Below, in pieces: positions 26,677 through 34,283 of a stretch of 64,000 nucleotides of DNA; positions within the stretch are counted from its first letter, which is position 1, and every line of letters starts with the position of its first letter. The notes beneath the pieces were generated by a model, which was not told the DNA's origin, made no database searches, and saw only the letters and a program-made list of their open reading frames with translations. Where the stretch lies: the NCBI GenBank assembly GCA_041309605.1, contig JBFYZH010000115.1:19388-83387 (forward strand), written 5' to 3'. The stretch is from JALOPX01 sp041309605. GTDB lineage: Bacteria; Krumholzibacteriota; Krumholzibacteriia; Krumholzibacteriales; Krumholzibacteriaceae. Both the position numbers and the translations under genes were made by a program.

Positions 26677-26755
26677 TGTCGAGATATAACCGGTTCCCGT
26701 CCCATGGACGTGGACAAAACCCGACTGGTCCTTAAACAGACAGGAGTCTCATTAA

Positions 26756-27181
26756 ATGCCAGAAGAAAGCACGCTCGTAGCTGAGAAGCCCGCCTCCGGA
26801 AGAAATTTTTTCATGGAGGCGGTCGAGCAGAACGTTTGGGGCATTGCCTCAAGTATCGATATTTACGATTGCGATCCGGAAACCATCCGGGACGCGGAAA
26901 AAATAAAACAGTTCGTTCTCGAACTTTGCGAACTGATCGAGATGAGACGTTTCGGAGAGACGGTGGTAGTCCACTTCGGCGAGAACGAAAAGGTCGCCGG
27001 ATATTCGATGATACAGCTCATCGAAACGTCGCTCATATCGGCCCATTTCGCCAACCAGACGAATACGACCTACCTGGACGTATTCAGCTGCAAGCCTTAC
27101 GACCCGCAGGTCGTCGTGGAATTTGCCCGGCGGTTCTTCGGGGGCGCATATTGCGCGACCAATGTTACGCTGAGGCGTTAG
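26756..27181 (+). CDS. S-adenosylmethionine decarboxylase-like pyruvoyl enzyme (SpeD/SpeH family)
   Basis: 141 residues, the size of a bacterial AdoMetDC proenzyme. Aligned by eye with the Thermotoga-type enzyme, Ser92 (in IETSLISAHF) matches the serine that is cleaved to form the pyruvoyl group, His97 the processing histidine and Cys112 (in LDVFSCKPYDP) the proton-donor cysteine. The glutamate before the serine and the histidine after it (ES-H in classical enzymes) are Thr and Leu here. This suggests an altered substrate. Homologues that decarboxylate ornithine or arginine instead of AdoMet are known. No spermidine synthase is in the window. It heads a four-gene run with an acyltransferase, an ATP-grasp ligase and a PLP decarboxylase. 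Confidence 0.7.
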   Translation: MPEESTLVAEKPASGRNFFMEAVEQNVWGIASSIDIYDCDPETIRDAEKIKQFVLELCELIEMRRFGETVVVHFGENEKVAGYSMIQLIETSLISAHFANQTNTTYLDVFSCKPYDPQVVVEFARRFFGGAYCATNVTLRR

Positions 27182-27185
27182 CCGG

Positions 27186-28217
27186 ATGGTCCGCGCATAT
27201 TCAGTGACCGATCAGGATGAGTGCCGGGCGCTCTGGGAGGAGAACATGCCCCGGCAATTCATTACTGACCTGTGGCCCGTGCGGGAATGTTTCCATGGCC
27301 GTTTCGGCCGCGATCCCAATTTCATCGTGGCGGAGGAATCAGGGAAAGTCGTCGGCCTTATTCCGACAAGCTGGGTTCCCGAGAGTCGCTGTTACTGCTA
27401 TTTCCCGGGCGAGACATGGCACGGAAAAACCTGGCTCGAACAGAACCGGATCCTCGCGAGGGACGGAAATGTTCTGGGTGAGATGCTCCATTGCCTGGAA
27501 GGTTCGGGGGCGGACTATCACCTGAGATACCTTCTGCCTTTCCGGCAGGGGATTTCCACGGCCGTTTCCGAACGGGAGAAACGCGAAAAAAAGGAATGCC
27601 TGCTCGATGAGACAGGCTATCTTTTCCGCGGCGCATCTCACGGGCACGATTTCGACCGCTATTTCAGCAGTTTTTCCGGCAAGAGGGCCAAGAAGATAAG
27701 GCGGGAAATGGAGGCCCTGGAATCCAGGGATCTCGTCGCAAGACCCGGCGGACCGGATGATTTCGATACCCTTGTCGGCATGAACATCGACCGGTACGGG
27801 AATGATTCCTACTTCGCCGACGGGCGTTTCGCGGGCGGATTCCGCGACCTGATGCTCCTGCTTGCCGGCAGGGGATGGATGCGGATGACGGTAATCACGG
27901 TGGAGGGGCAGCCCGCCGCGGTCGATCTGGGATGCGTTTTCGACGGCTCTTATACCCTGCTCGCCGGCGGCACCGACGCCCGTTTTCCCGGGATAGCCAA
28001 ATATATCAACCTCTATCATATACGCAGAGCCTGCGAGGAGAGATTCGAAACGGTCGATTTTCTGTGCGGGGAATTTGCATGGAAGGACACCTTCCATCTT
28101 TCGGCGCGCCCGCTTTTCAAGATTACGAATATGGACGAGACCCTTCTCGGCTCGTTCAGCGAAAGCGGTCTGCGGCAAGCCGGGGAAAACGATCCGGCGG
28201 AAACGGCCCGGGGTTGA
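27186..28217 (+). CDS. GNAT acyltransferase of the FemAB/BioF2-like type
   Basis: 343 residues. The C-terminal half has the Acetyltransf_6 outline: FSGKRAKKIRREMEALE near residue 160, a long helix-strand-helix, then YTLLAGGTDARFPGIAKYINLYHIRRACEE around 258-285 and a closing FLCGEFAWKD. The family includes Fem-type amino-acid transferases and acyl-CoA-dependent acyltransferases, which form amide bonds to amines. It starts four bases after the AdoMetDC-like gene and ends four bases before the ATP-grasp gene, so all are one transcript. An amine-acylating role fits the cluster; the donor and acceptor are unknown. Confidence 0.72.
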   Translation: MVRAYSVTDQDECRALWEENMPRQFITDLWPVRECFHGRFGRDPNFIVAEESGKVVGLIPTSWVPESRCYCYFPGETWHGKTWLEQNRILARDGNVLGEMLHCLEGSGADYHLRYLLPFRQGISTAVSEREKREKKECLLDETGYLFRGASHGHDFDRYFSSFSGKRAKKIRREMEALESRDLVARPGGPDDFDTLVGMNIDRYGNDSYFADGRFAGGFRDLMLLLAGRGWMRMTVITVEGQPAAVDLGCVFDGSYTLLAGGTDARFPGIAKYINLYHIRRACEERFETVDFLCGEFAWKDTFHLSARPLFKITNMDETLLGSFSESGLRQAGENDPAETARG

Positions 28218-28221
28218 AATC

Positions 28222-29499
28222 ATGTCCGACAGGCGAGTGATGGTGGTCGGGACGACCGCCGACTACATAGAGATCATCTCGAATAGATATCCCGGCAGGT
28301 GTGTTTTCGTAACCGATCCGGCGGAAAGGCGAAGGCATCCGGAAAACGCGCCGGAGCCGGCAGGCGAACTCCTGTGCGACCTGGAGGATGACGGCGCGGC
28401 CCGGCGCGCGCTGCCGGATCATCTCGCCGCGCATGACATCGAAGCGTCGGGGATCACCTCTTTCGATTGCGAATCGCTCATGCTCGCCGCGCTCCTCGCC
28501 CGGTCCCTCGATCTGAAGTTTCCGTCGCCGGAAAGCGTAGCCGTCTGCCGGTCGAAATACTCCACCAGGAAAAGATGGATGGACTCCGGGGTCCTGTGCC
28601 CGGAAACGGCGCTCGTTCGAACGATGGCGGAGGCGGCCGATTTCTTCGAGAGGACCGCCGCGCCGGTCGTGATGAAGCCTCTTTCGGGAAGCGGGAGCGA
28701 GCTTGTCACCCTCTGCCGGGACAGGTCGGAATGCGAGATCGCATTCGCCCTGATTTCGGAACGGATGGCGGGGCACAAGAACGCCAGGATGTATTCCTCC
28801 ATCGGGCCCGGGGACGGGAACGATCCGAGGACCGCGTTCGTCATCGAGGGCTATATCCAGGGAGTCGAGTTCAGTTGTGACTTCGCCATGGACGGACCGG
28901 ACCTGGAGATCATAAGGATAGCGAGGAAGATACCCGCCCCCGGCCAGCCCCTGGGCACGACGCTGGCCTATATCCTGCCGTCCGAGCTACCCGGCGGGCT
29001 GGATCGAAAGGCACTGGCGGCCGTGCTTCTTAAGGCGGCGCGGGCCCTGGGCCTGGAGCGGACGATGGCGATGGTCGACATGATCGTTTCCGAAGACGGG
29101 ATTTACCTGCTCGAGATGACTCCGAGGCCGGGGGGCGATTGCCTTCCCGACCTGATTATGGAGAGCAGCGGGTTCGACACCCTCGGCGCCGCCCTGGATT
29201 TCGCGGAGGGGAAAAGGTTGAATGTGCCGCCGGCCGGCGCCTGGCGCAGCCTCACCGGCCTGAGACTGATCGCTTCGCGGGAGGGGACGCTGAAAAGGCT
29301 CGATTGCGCCGGGATCGCCTCCGACAGGCGGGTCCGTTCATGCCATCTCAAGCGCGCTCCGGGGGACAGGGTGGTCCTTCCGCCGCTCGATTACGATTCC
29401 CGCATCCTGGGGCATGTGATATACGATACTGCGCGGGAGGAGCGCCGCGATCTCGATATGAAGGAGATCGGTTCCAAACTGGGCGTCGAGATCGTCTGA
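28222..29499 (+). CDS. ATP-grasp carboxylate-amine ligase
   Basis: 425 residues from the ATG at 28222, four bases after the previous stop. The ATP-grasp core shows KYSTRKRWMDSGVLCPET, PVVMKPLSGSGSELV (phosphate loop), EGYIQGVEFSCDF, and the metal-binding end VDMIVSEDGIYLLEMTPRPGGD with acidic ligands, then a C-terminal cap domain with GLRLIASREG. It should activate a carboxylate as acyl phosphate and couple it to an amine or thiol. The pattern is nearer to amino-acid/dipeptide ligases than to biotin carboxylase or GARS. The product of the flanking decarboxylases is the obvious amine candidate. Confidence 0.82.
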   Translation: MSDRRVMVVGTTADYIEIISNRYPGRCVFVTDPAERRRHPENAPEPAGELLCDLEDDGAARRALPDHLAAHDIEASGITSFDCESLMLAALLARSLDLKFPSPESVAVCRSKYSTRKRWMDSGVLCPETALVRTMAEAADFFERTAAPVVMKPLSGSGSELVTLCRDRSECEIAFALISERMAGHKNARMYSSIGPGDGNDPRTAFVIEGYIQGVEFSCDFAMDGPDLEIIRIARKIPAPGQPLGTTLAYILPSELPGGLDRKALAAVLLKAARALGLERTMAMVDMIVSEDGIYLLEMTPRPGGDCLPDLIMESSGFDTLGAALDFAEGKRLNVPPAGAWRSLTGLRLIASREGTLKRLDCAGIASDRRVRSCHLKRAPGDRVVLPPLDYDSRILGHVIYDTAREERRDLDMKEIGSKLGVEIV

Positions 29500-29510
29500 C
29501 GGCGCTGCGG

Positions 29511-30818
29511 ATGGCGGTTCATATGGGAAAATCATCTTCAAATAATCCTCCGGCGGCCCCCCTTCTTCTGGGGAGGAAGGTTCTCGAGGATCATGTCTCG
29601 ACGTTCATCGGGCGAAAGGAAACATTCCTCGCCCTGAGGGCCGGGAACGGGTCGCCCCTCTACATAATCGAAAAGGGCGTCCTTATCGGCAGGGCGGGCC
29701 GTTTCCGGGCCGCTTTTGAAAAGCATCTGCCCGGCTCGTCGTTCTACTACGCCATGAAGAGCAACAACCATCCGGTCGTCGCGGAAACGATTCTGGGCGC
29801 CGGATTCGGAATCGACGTGTCGAGCGGGCTGGAACTTCAGGCGGCGCTCGACCTTGACGCCCCGGACATAATTTTCAGCGGCCCGGGGAAAACTCCGGCC
29901 GAGCTCGGGCTGGCCGTCGCAAACGTCGGCCGCGTGACGGTCCTGGCGGACAGCTTCGATGAGATACGCCGTCTCGACGCGGCGGCGCGCGGGGAAGGCG
30001 TGGTGGCAAGGGCGGGCGTAAGGCTGACCTCCGGCGAGCATGGGTTGTGGAGGAAGTTCGGGATACCGCTGGAGGACCTGGGGCGTTTTTTCTCCTTGTC
30101 GGACGGACTGGAGAACGTTTGCCTGTGCGGCTTGCAGTTCCATTCGAGCTGGAACATGGACCCGGGCAAACAGACGGCCTTCATAGGCCGGGTGGGGGAG
30201 GCTCTTCGCGGCCTTCAGCAGAAGCACCTTCGACGGATCGAATTCATGGACATCGGCGGCGGGTACTGGCCGCCGCAGGGCGAATGGCTTCATCCGCCCG
30301 GGATAATGGACGGCCTGGAACCGGGGGAAAACCGGATGGGTCTCCACGAGGTTCCGGAGCACAGGTGGGTGGCCGCCTCGCCGATCGAGGAGTTCGCCGA
30401 TTCGATAGGACGGGCCGTCCGGGAGAGGATATTCCCGTCGATCGATTGCAGGATATGCCTGGAACCGGGGCGGTGGATCTGCAACGACGCGATGCACATC
30501 CTGCTGACTGTAATCGACCGCAAGGGCGAGGGCCTCGTCATCACCGATGCGGGGACGAACGCGATCGGATGGGAGAGGTTCGAGACGGATTATTTTCCGT
30601 TGATAAACTTGAGCCGGCCCTCCCTGACCGAGCGCGGATGCCTCGTGCTGGGATCCCTCTGCACGCCTCACGACGTATGGGGATTCAGTTATTTCGGGGA
30701 GGGGATCGGACCCGGCGACGTCCTTCTTCTGCCGTGTCAGGGCGCATACACATACAGCCTGCGCCAGCACTTCATAAAACCTTTGCCGGAGGTTGTTTTT
30801 ATCGGAGAATCAAGGTAA
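29511..30818 (+). CDS. PLP-dependent decarboxylase, ornithine/DAP (fold III) family
   Basis: 435 residues. The PLP lysine is Lys83 in FYYAMKSNNHP. The pattern continues with DVSSGLELQAALDL, a HSSW segment, the glycine-rich phosphate loop DIGGGYWPPQG, LEPGRWICNDA and the C-terminal active-site motif GSLCTPHDVWG (Cys384, Asp388). The family decarboxylates diaminopimelate, ornithine, arginine or carboxynorspermidine. The unusual insert after the GGGYWP loop and the cluster context argue against housekeeping LysA. Two starts are possible (29511 and 29523); neither has a strong ribosome site, so coupling to the ligase gene is likely. Confidence 0.82.
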   Translation: MAVHMGKSSSNNPPAAPLLLGRKVLEDHVSTFIGRKETFLALRAGNGSPLYIIEKGVLIGRAGRFRAAFEKHLPGSSFYYAMKSNNHPVVAETILGAGFGIDVSSGLELQAALDLDAPDIIFSGPGKTPAELGLAVANVGRVTVLADSFDEIRRLDAAARGEGVVARAGVRLTSGEHGLWRKFGIPLEDLGRFFSLSDGLENVCLCGLQFHSSWNMDPGKQTAFIGRVGEALRGLQQKHLRRIEFMDIGGGYWPPQGEWLHPPGIMDGLEPGENRMGLHEVPEHRWVAASPIEEFADSIGRAVRERIFPSIDCRICLEPGRWICNDAMHILLTVIDRKGEGLVITDAGTNAIGWERFETDYFPLINLSRPSLTERGCLVLGSLCTPHDVWGFSYFGEGIGPGDVLLLPCQGAYTYSLRQHFIKPLPEVVFIGESR

Positions 30819-30894
30819 AATTATACATGGGTCGAATGGATCGGAGCATAGGGGGGGACAAGGGTAACCATTAAGGCAGGAGAGAAACCAGGAC

Positions 30895-31071
30895 ATGTCG
30901 AAATCCCTACCAACCAAGTGTCCGAAATGCGGAAGCAGGAACATTCAATCGGCCGAATACGGGTCCAAGAAGAAGAGGGTCGTCGTTTATTGCGCCGACT
31001 GCGATTATGAATTCGAGATCAGGGGTGGTGTGAAGGAAACCGACAACCCCTCCCACAAATATGACCAATAA
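30895..31071 (+). CDS. Small zinc-ribbon protein
   Basis: 58 residues with CPKC at 9-12 and CADC at 33-36, a typical rubredoxin-like or ribosomal-type zinc ribbon, followed by an acidic/amide-rich tail ending in Gln. AGGAGAG lies about 11 bases before the ATG. It follows the decarboxylase gene by 76 bases on the same strand and may belong to the same transcript. It lacks the EDWGE tail of LysW carriers. Confidence 0.6.
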   Translation: MSKSLPTKCPKCGSRNIQSAEYGSKKKRVVVYCADCDYEFEIRGGVKETDNPSHKYDQ

Positions 31072-31076
31072 GGGCT

Positions 31077-31100
31077 GAAGCGATATTGACCGGTCGCTTC
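31077..31100 (+). terminator. Possible weak terminator after the zinc-ribbon gene
   Basis: A seven-base stem (GAAGCGA and complement) with a ten-base loop lies five bases after the zinc-ribbon stop, between convergent genes. No T-run follows, so this is tentative. Confidence 0.25.
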
Positions 31101-31159
31101 GGAGGAGTATTTCCCTGCCTTCACAATGAACCCGGGCGTGTTGATGGAATGGCTACGCC

Positions 31160-32020
31160 TCATTTCCCGGCGGTCATTCCTTCGACCGCCTCCTCGAGGA
31201 GCGCGTTGAACGCGGCCGGATATTCCAGCATCAGAAAATGGCCGTATCCGGTCATGACCTTCACTTCGAAAGATTTGAACAGTTGCTTTCCGGCCTCGAC
31301 ATCGGTCGGCGGACGGTCAGTGTTGACGGCGGCGACGGGAACCGTGACGGCGCCGAAGGCCTTACGCGCATCCAGCCTCAGCATGCTTTCCATCGCCCCG
31401 ATGCCGACCTCGGGCGGAGCCGAGGCCATGTCGTCGGCGACCGATTTCACTAGGGTAGTGTCGGCGCCCGCCGGGAACATCGAGCCCACGAAGTTCCTTG
31501 TGAAGGATTTGAAGTCGCTTCGGAACTGCTGAAGAAAATAGTTTATCTGTTCTTCCGCAAATTTCGTCCCGAGATTCTTGAATGTGTCGACCCCGATAAT
31601 GCCCGTTACGCGTCCCTGTAAAAGCGGGCTCGCAAGAGCCGCGACAGGGCCGCCCATCGAGTGCCCGATCAGGATGACATTCTTCAGATCGAGGGCCCTG
31701 ACCACGGCCGCCACGTCGGCGCCGAACGCCTCGATCGACCAGTTCTCACGTTCGAGACCGGACTTGCCGTGTCCCCCCAGGTCGATGGCGACGACCGTGT
31801 GATCCTTCGAGAAATGGGATACCTGGTCCTTCCAGTAACTTCTGTCGCAGCACCACCCGTGCACGAAGACCAACGCCGGTTCGCCGCTGCCTAAGACCTC
31901 GTAGCTGATCGTCAGGCCGTCATCCGATTTGACCGTCGCCTCGCCGGCAAAAATGCCGCCTGACAGGAAAACCACAAGGAGGATTGTCATCGCCGTTTTC
32001 GGTAATATCGCCGTTCTCAC
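31160..32020 (-). CDS. Exported alpha/beta hydrolase
   Basis: 286 residues from a GTG at 32020 with GGAAG nearby; an ATG at 31990 starts within the signal peptide (MTILLVVFLSGGIFA). The fold is clear: FVHGWCCDRSYWKDQ, DLGGHGKSG, the nucleophile elbow IGHSMGGPVA and the catalytic His in TGYGHFLMLEYP. A periplasmic or secreted esterase/lipase-like activity is likely but the substrate is unknown. It is the second gene behind the GTAAAG-flanked promoter at 32361-32411, after a small membrane protein. Confidence 0.82.
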   Translation of the reverse strand: MRTAILPKTAMTILLVVFLSGGIFAGEATVKSDDGLTISYEVLGSGEPALVFVHGWCCDRSYWKDQVSHFSKDHTVVAIDLGGHGKSGLERENWSIEAFGADVAAVVRALDLKNVILIGHSMGGPVAALASPLLQGRVTGIIGVDTFKNLGTKFAEEQINYFLQQFRSDFKSFTRNFVGSMFPAGADTTLVKSVADDMASAPPEVGIGAMESMLRLDARKAFGAVTVPVAAVNTDRPPTDVEAGKQLFKSFEVKVMTGYGHFLMLEYPAAFNALLEEAVEGMTAGK

Positions 32021-32076
32021 TCTCTCACTTCCTTTCTTGAGTTTCGTGGCGGGTTGCTCAGCTCCGCCTCGACAAG

Positions 32077-32298
32077 TTATTCGGCCCTGCCGTCGCCTTT
32101 CCGGTCCGAAATGGCATAGATCAGCCCCGCCGTGCATGCCGTTATGCCGAGCCCCAGGAAAAGTCCCTCGAGGAACGCGCCGATCCCGAAGGAGGCGCTG
32201 AACCTGCCGAGAAGAAGGGACAGCCCGACACAGAGGGCGCCGAGCGGGGTGAAAACCTTCCAATGTCCGGTATCGTTGCACGAGCGTCTTAAAAGCAT
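32077..32298 (-). CDS. Small two-helix membrane protein
   Basis: 73 residues with AAAAAGGAG seven bases before the ATG. Two hydrophobic helices (about 16-30 and 40-62) and a short charged tail. I do not recognise the family. It is the first gene behind a strong minus-strand promoter and precedes the alpha/beta hydrolase by 56 bases. Confidence 0.6.
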   Translation of the reverse strand: MLLRRSCNDTGHWKVFTPLGALCVGLSLLLGRFSASFGIGAFLEGLFLGLGITACTAGLIYAISDRKGDGRAE

Positions 32299-32360
32299 GG
32301 TTTTCTCCTTTTTAAAGCCTCCGTCATGCCATCACGGCCTCTGCTGCCGTGGCAGATTAA

Positions 32361-32411
32361 GTAAAGCCGACTTTACAATTTCAATTATACACCGTGCGCG
32401 CAATATGTCAA
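32361..32411 (-). promoter_or_regulatory. Strong minus-strand promoter with GTAAAG operator sites
   Basis: On the minus strand TTGACA (32411-32406) and TATAAT (32389-32384) are spaced by 16 bases, a full-consensus promoter. An inverted repeat GTAAAG-N4-CTTTAC (32361-32376) overlaps the expected start of transcription and another GTAAAG sits just upstream of the -35 box (32417-32422). Two sites around a perfect promoter suggest tight repression. Confidence 0.7.
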
Positions 32412-32450
32412 GCACGCTTTACATTAATTTTTATTTTTTTTGATGGGAAG

Positions 32451-32490
32451 GGAACCCGGAGAGGGATCTTCCTGTCGAAGAGACAGGAAG
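32451..32490 (+). promoter_or_regulatory. Candidate ECF-type autoregulated promoter
   Basis: GGAACC at 32451-32456 and GTC at 32474-32476 are 17 bases apart, the layout of RpoE-like promoters (GGAAC / TCxxA-type), upstream of the ECF sigma gene. The -10 part is embedded in a perfect nine-base hairpin, CTTCCTGTC and complement (32468-32490, five-base loop). Confidence 0.45.
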
Positions 32491-32540
32491 GCGGGCAGGG
32501 TTATCTGGAAAAAGAAGGCGAATGGATGTAAAGTGATCTG

Positions 32541-33161
32541 ATGCAGGAACCCGGGAACGATCGGACCGACATGGAGCGGGAGAGCGAAAGGCTGGCGGTG
32601 ATGTTTCTGGAAGGAGACCGCGAGGCCTTCAACCGGCTTGTCCTGATGCATCAGGAGATGGTTTTCAGTCTCTGCTTCAGGCTGACAGGAGATTATGACG
32701 ACGCCGACGATTGCGCGCAGGAGGTATTTATAAAGGTGCACCGGCACCTCAAGGGATTCAGGTTCGAGTCGTCATTCAGGACCTGGCTGTACAGGGTGAC
32801 GGTCAACACATGCAGGAACAGGATCGATTCGCTGGAGTACCGTATGAGAAAAAAGAAGGTCAGCATCTACGCGGGACCGGGGGACAACGGGCAGGCGGCC
32901 CCCGTGGAAATACCGGACAGGGGGGAATCCGCACTGGACGGACTTCGCAGGAAAGAGGTCGGGCGCATCATCCAGAAGGCGCTGGACGCCCTTCCCGGGA
33001 GCCAGAAAACGGTGGTCGTCCTGAGGGATATCGAAGGCCGGTCTTACGAGGAAATAGAATGGATGACCGGGCTCAACTCCGGCACGGTGAAATCGAAGTT
33101 GTCGCGCGCCAGGTCGAAACTGCGGGAAGCCCTGCGGGGGAAGATTGATGAAGAACTGTAA
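32541..33161 (+). CDS. ECF RNA polymerase sigma factor (RpoE-like)
   Basis: 206 residues. Region 2 reads AFNRLVLMHQEMVFSLCFRLTG, DADDCAQEVFIKVH, FRTWLYRVTVNTCRNRIDS. Region 4 reads LPGSQKTVVVLRDIEGRSYEEIEW, then GTVKSKLSRARSKLRE. Close in outline to RpoE/SigW-type factors for envelope stress. The start ATG has no strong ribosome site; an internal ATG ten codons on is possible. The 3' end overlaps the anti-sigma gene by 14 bases, so they are co-expressed. Confidence 0.92.
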   Translation: MQEPGNDRTDMERESERLAVMFLEGDREAFNRLVLMHQEMVFSLCFRLTGDYDDADDCAQEVFIKVHRHLKGFRFESSFRTWLYRVTVNTCRNRIDSLEYRMRKKKVSIYAGPGDNGQAAPVEIPDRGESALDGLRRKEVGRIIQKALDALPGSQKTVVVLRDIEGRSYEEIEWMTGLNSGTVKSKLSRARSKLREALRGKIDEEL

Positions 33162-34194
33162 AATCGTGCGGAAGATGCTCTCGGAATATATCGACGGAGT
33201 TCTGCCGGAGGGCGGGACCAGGACCGTAAAAGAGCATATGGAACAGTGCGATGAATGCCGCGAGGTCCATGATTCGATGAAGGCGATCATAGCCTCGATG
33301 AACGATATGGAAACGGTCGCACCCCCCGCCGATTTTCTCGAAAAGGTCAATTCGAGGCTCGAACGCCGATCTTCGGCCGCCGGTTTTCTGCGCGGGATAT
33401 TCCTTCCCCTGAGATTCAAGTTGCCGCTCGAGCTGGCCGGCCTCGCCGCCGCCGTAATGCTGATCGTTTATGTCTCGGGTTTTCTCGGGAAGGAAGGGAT
33501 AGAGAAGATGGCTCCGGACGGGCGGATCGCCGGCCGGACGGAGGAGATTGTCGTCGAAGCCGAAGCGAAACGGGTCGAAGTCAGGGACAGCGGCGTCAAA
33601 AACGATCCGACGAAACCGGAGGAGCTCCCTGCAGAACCCGAAGAGCTCCCTGTGGACGATGTGGTCGGGGCAACCGCGCTTAAGAACGGTGTTGTCAGGA
33701 AGGGCGGCGATCTGCGGGTGAGGGGCGGGCGCAGGGGCGAGACGCAGGTCGGTCGAGTGGAAGATTCACCCGAAGACGATGGAACGGTTTCGAATGAAGT
33801 CGCGACTTTGGCGTACAGCCTCGACCGGACGGATGGGGTTGCGAAGATTGAAGGAAAGGCGGCGGCCGGCCCGGCCTTTTCGGTCAATCCGCCGTCAGAC
33901 CGGTTCGACAGCCTTCTTGCGGTATGTGAAGACCCCGGTGAAGAACTCGAAGCCTTCGTCGCGTCGATCGGCGGGAGGATCGTCTCCGTGCCCGAAACGA
34001 TGATACTTGATGCCTCCTTGAAGGCGGCGAGAAGCGACAGGCGGGCGATCCGGCCTCTGACGGTCGTCGTCCCGGGCGATTCTCTGCGGGTATTTTTCGA
34101 TGGGCTCGGGAGGCTGGAAAAGATACGCCCGATCGACTCCTGGATCGTCTCGCAGACGAGCGACAGCGCTACGGTGAGGATCGATTTCAGATAA
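33148..34194 (+). CDS. Membrane anti-sigma factor with large periplasmic domain
   Basis: 348 residues from the ATG at 33148 (a TTG precedes it). The zinc-binding anti-sigma domain has HX3CX2C in HMEQCDEC (about 31-38). A membrane helix follows near residues 98-112 (LAGLAAAVMLIVYVSGFL). The periplasmic part has a Glu/Pro-rich linker and a C-terminal domain (about 245-348) likely to receive the envelope signal. Overlap with the sigma gene supports the pairing. Confidence 0.85.
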   Translation: MKNCKIVRKMLSEYIDGVLPEGGTRTVKEHMEQCDECREVHDSMKAIIASMNDMETVAPPADFLEKVNSRLERRSSAAGFLRGIFLPLRFKLPLELAGLAAAVMLIVYVSGFLGKEGIEKMAPDGRIAGRTEEIVVEAEAKRVEVRDSGVKNDPTKPEELPAEPEELPVDDVVGATALKNGVVRKGGDLRVRGGRRGETQVGRVEDSPEDDGTVSNEVATLAYSLDRTDGVAKIEGKAAAGPAFSVNPPSDRFDSLLAVCEDPGEELEAFVASIGGRIVSVPETMILDASLKAARSDRRAIRPLTVVVPGDSLRVFFDGLGRLEKIRPIDSWIVSQTSDSATVRIDFR

Positions 34195-34283
34195 TGATTC
34201 TTACCGGGATGGGCCGGGCAGGGATGACGGGTTGCATGAAATAGAGATTACAGGGACGGCATGGGTGATGTTATCATTGCGCG

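Noticed and set aside
29511..30818. Housekeeping diaminopimelate decarboxylase (lysA)
   Set aside because: The fold and motifs allow it, but no lysine-pathway genes flank it and the tight linkage to an AdoMetDC-like gene, GNAT and ATP-grasp speaks for a different role. I therefore gave no gene symbol.
30895..31071. LysW-type amino-group carrier next to an ATP-grasp enzyme
   Set aside because: The zinc-ribbon size fits, but the C-terminus ends in Gln without the EDWGE motif needed for attachment, and no LysZ/Y/J-like genes are present.
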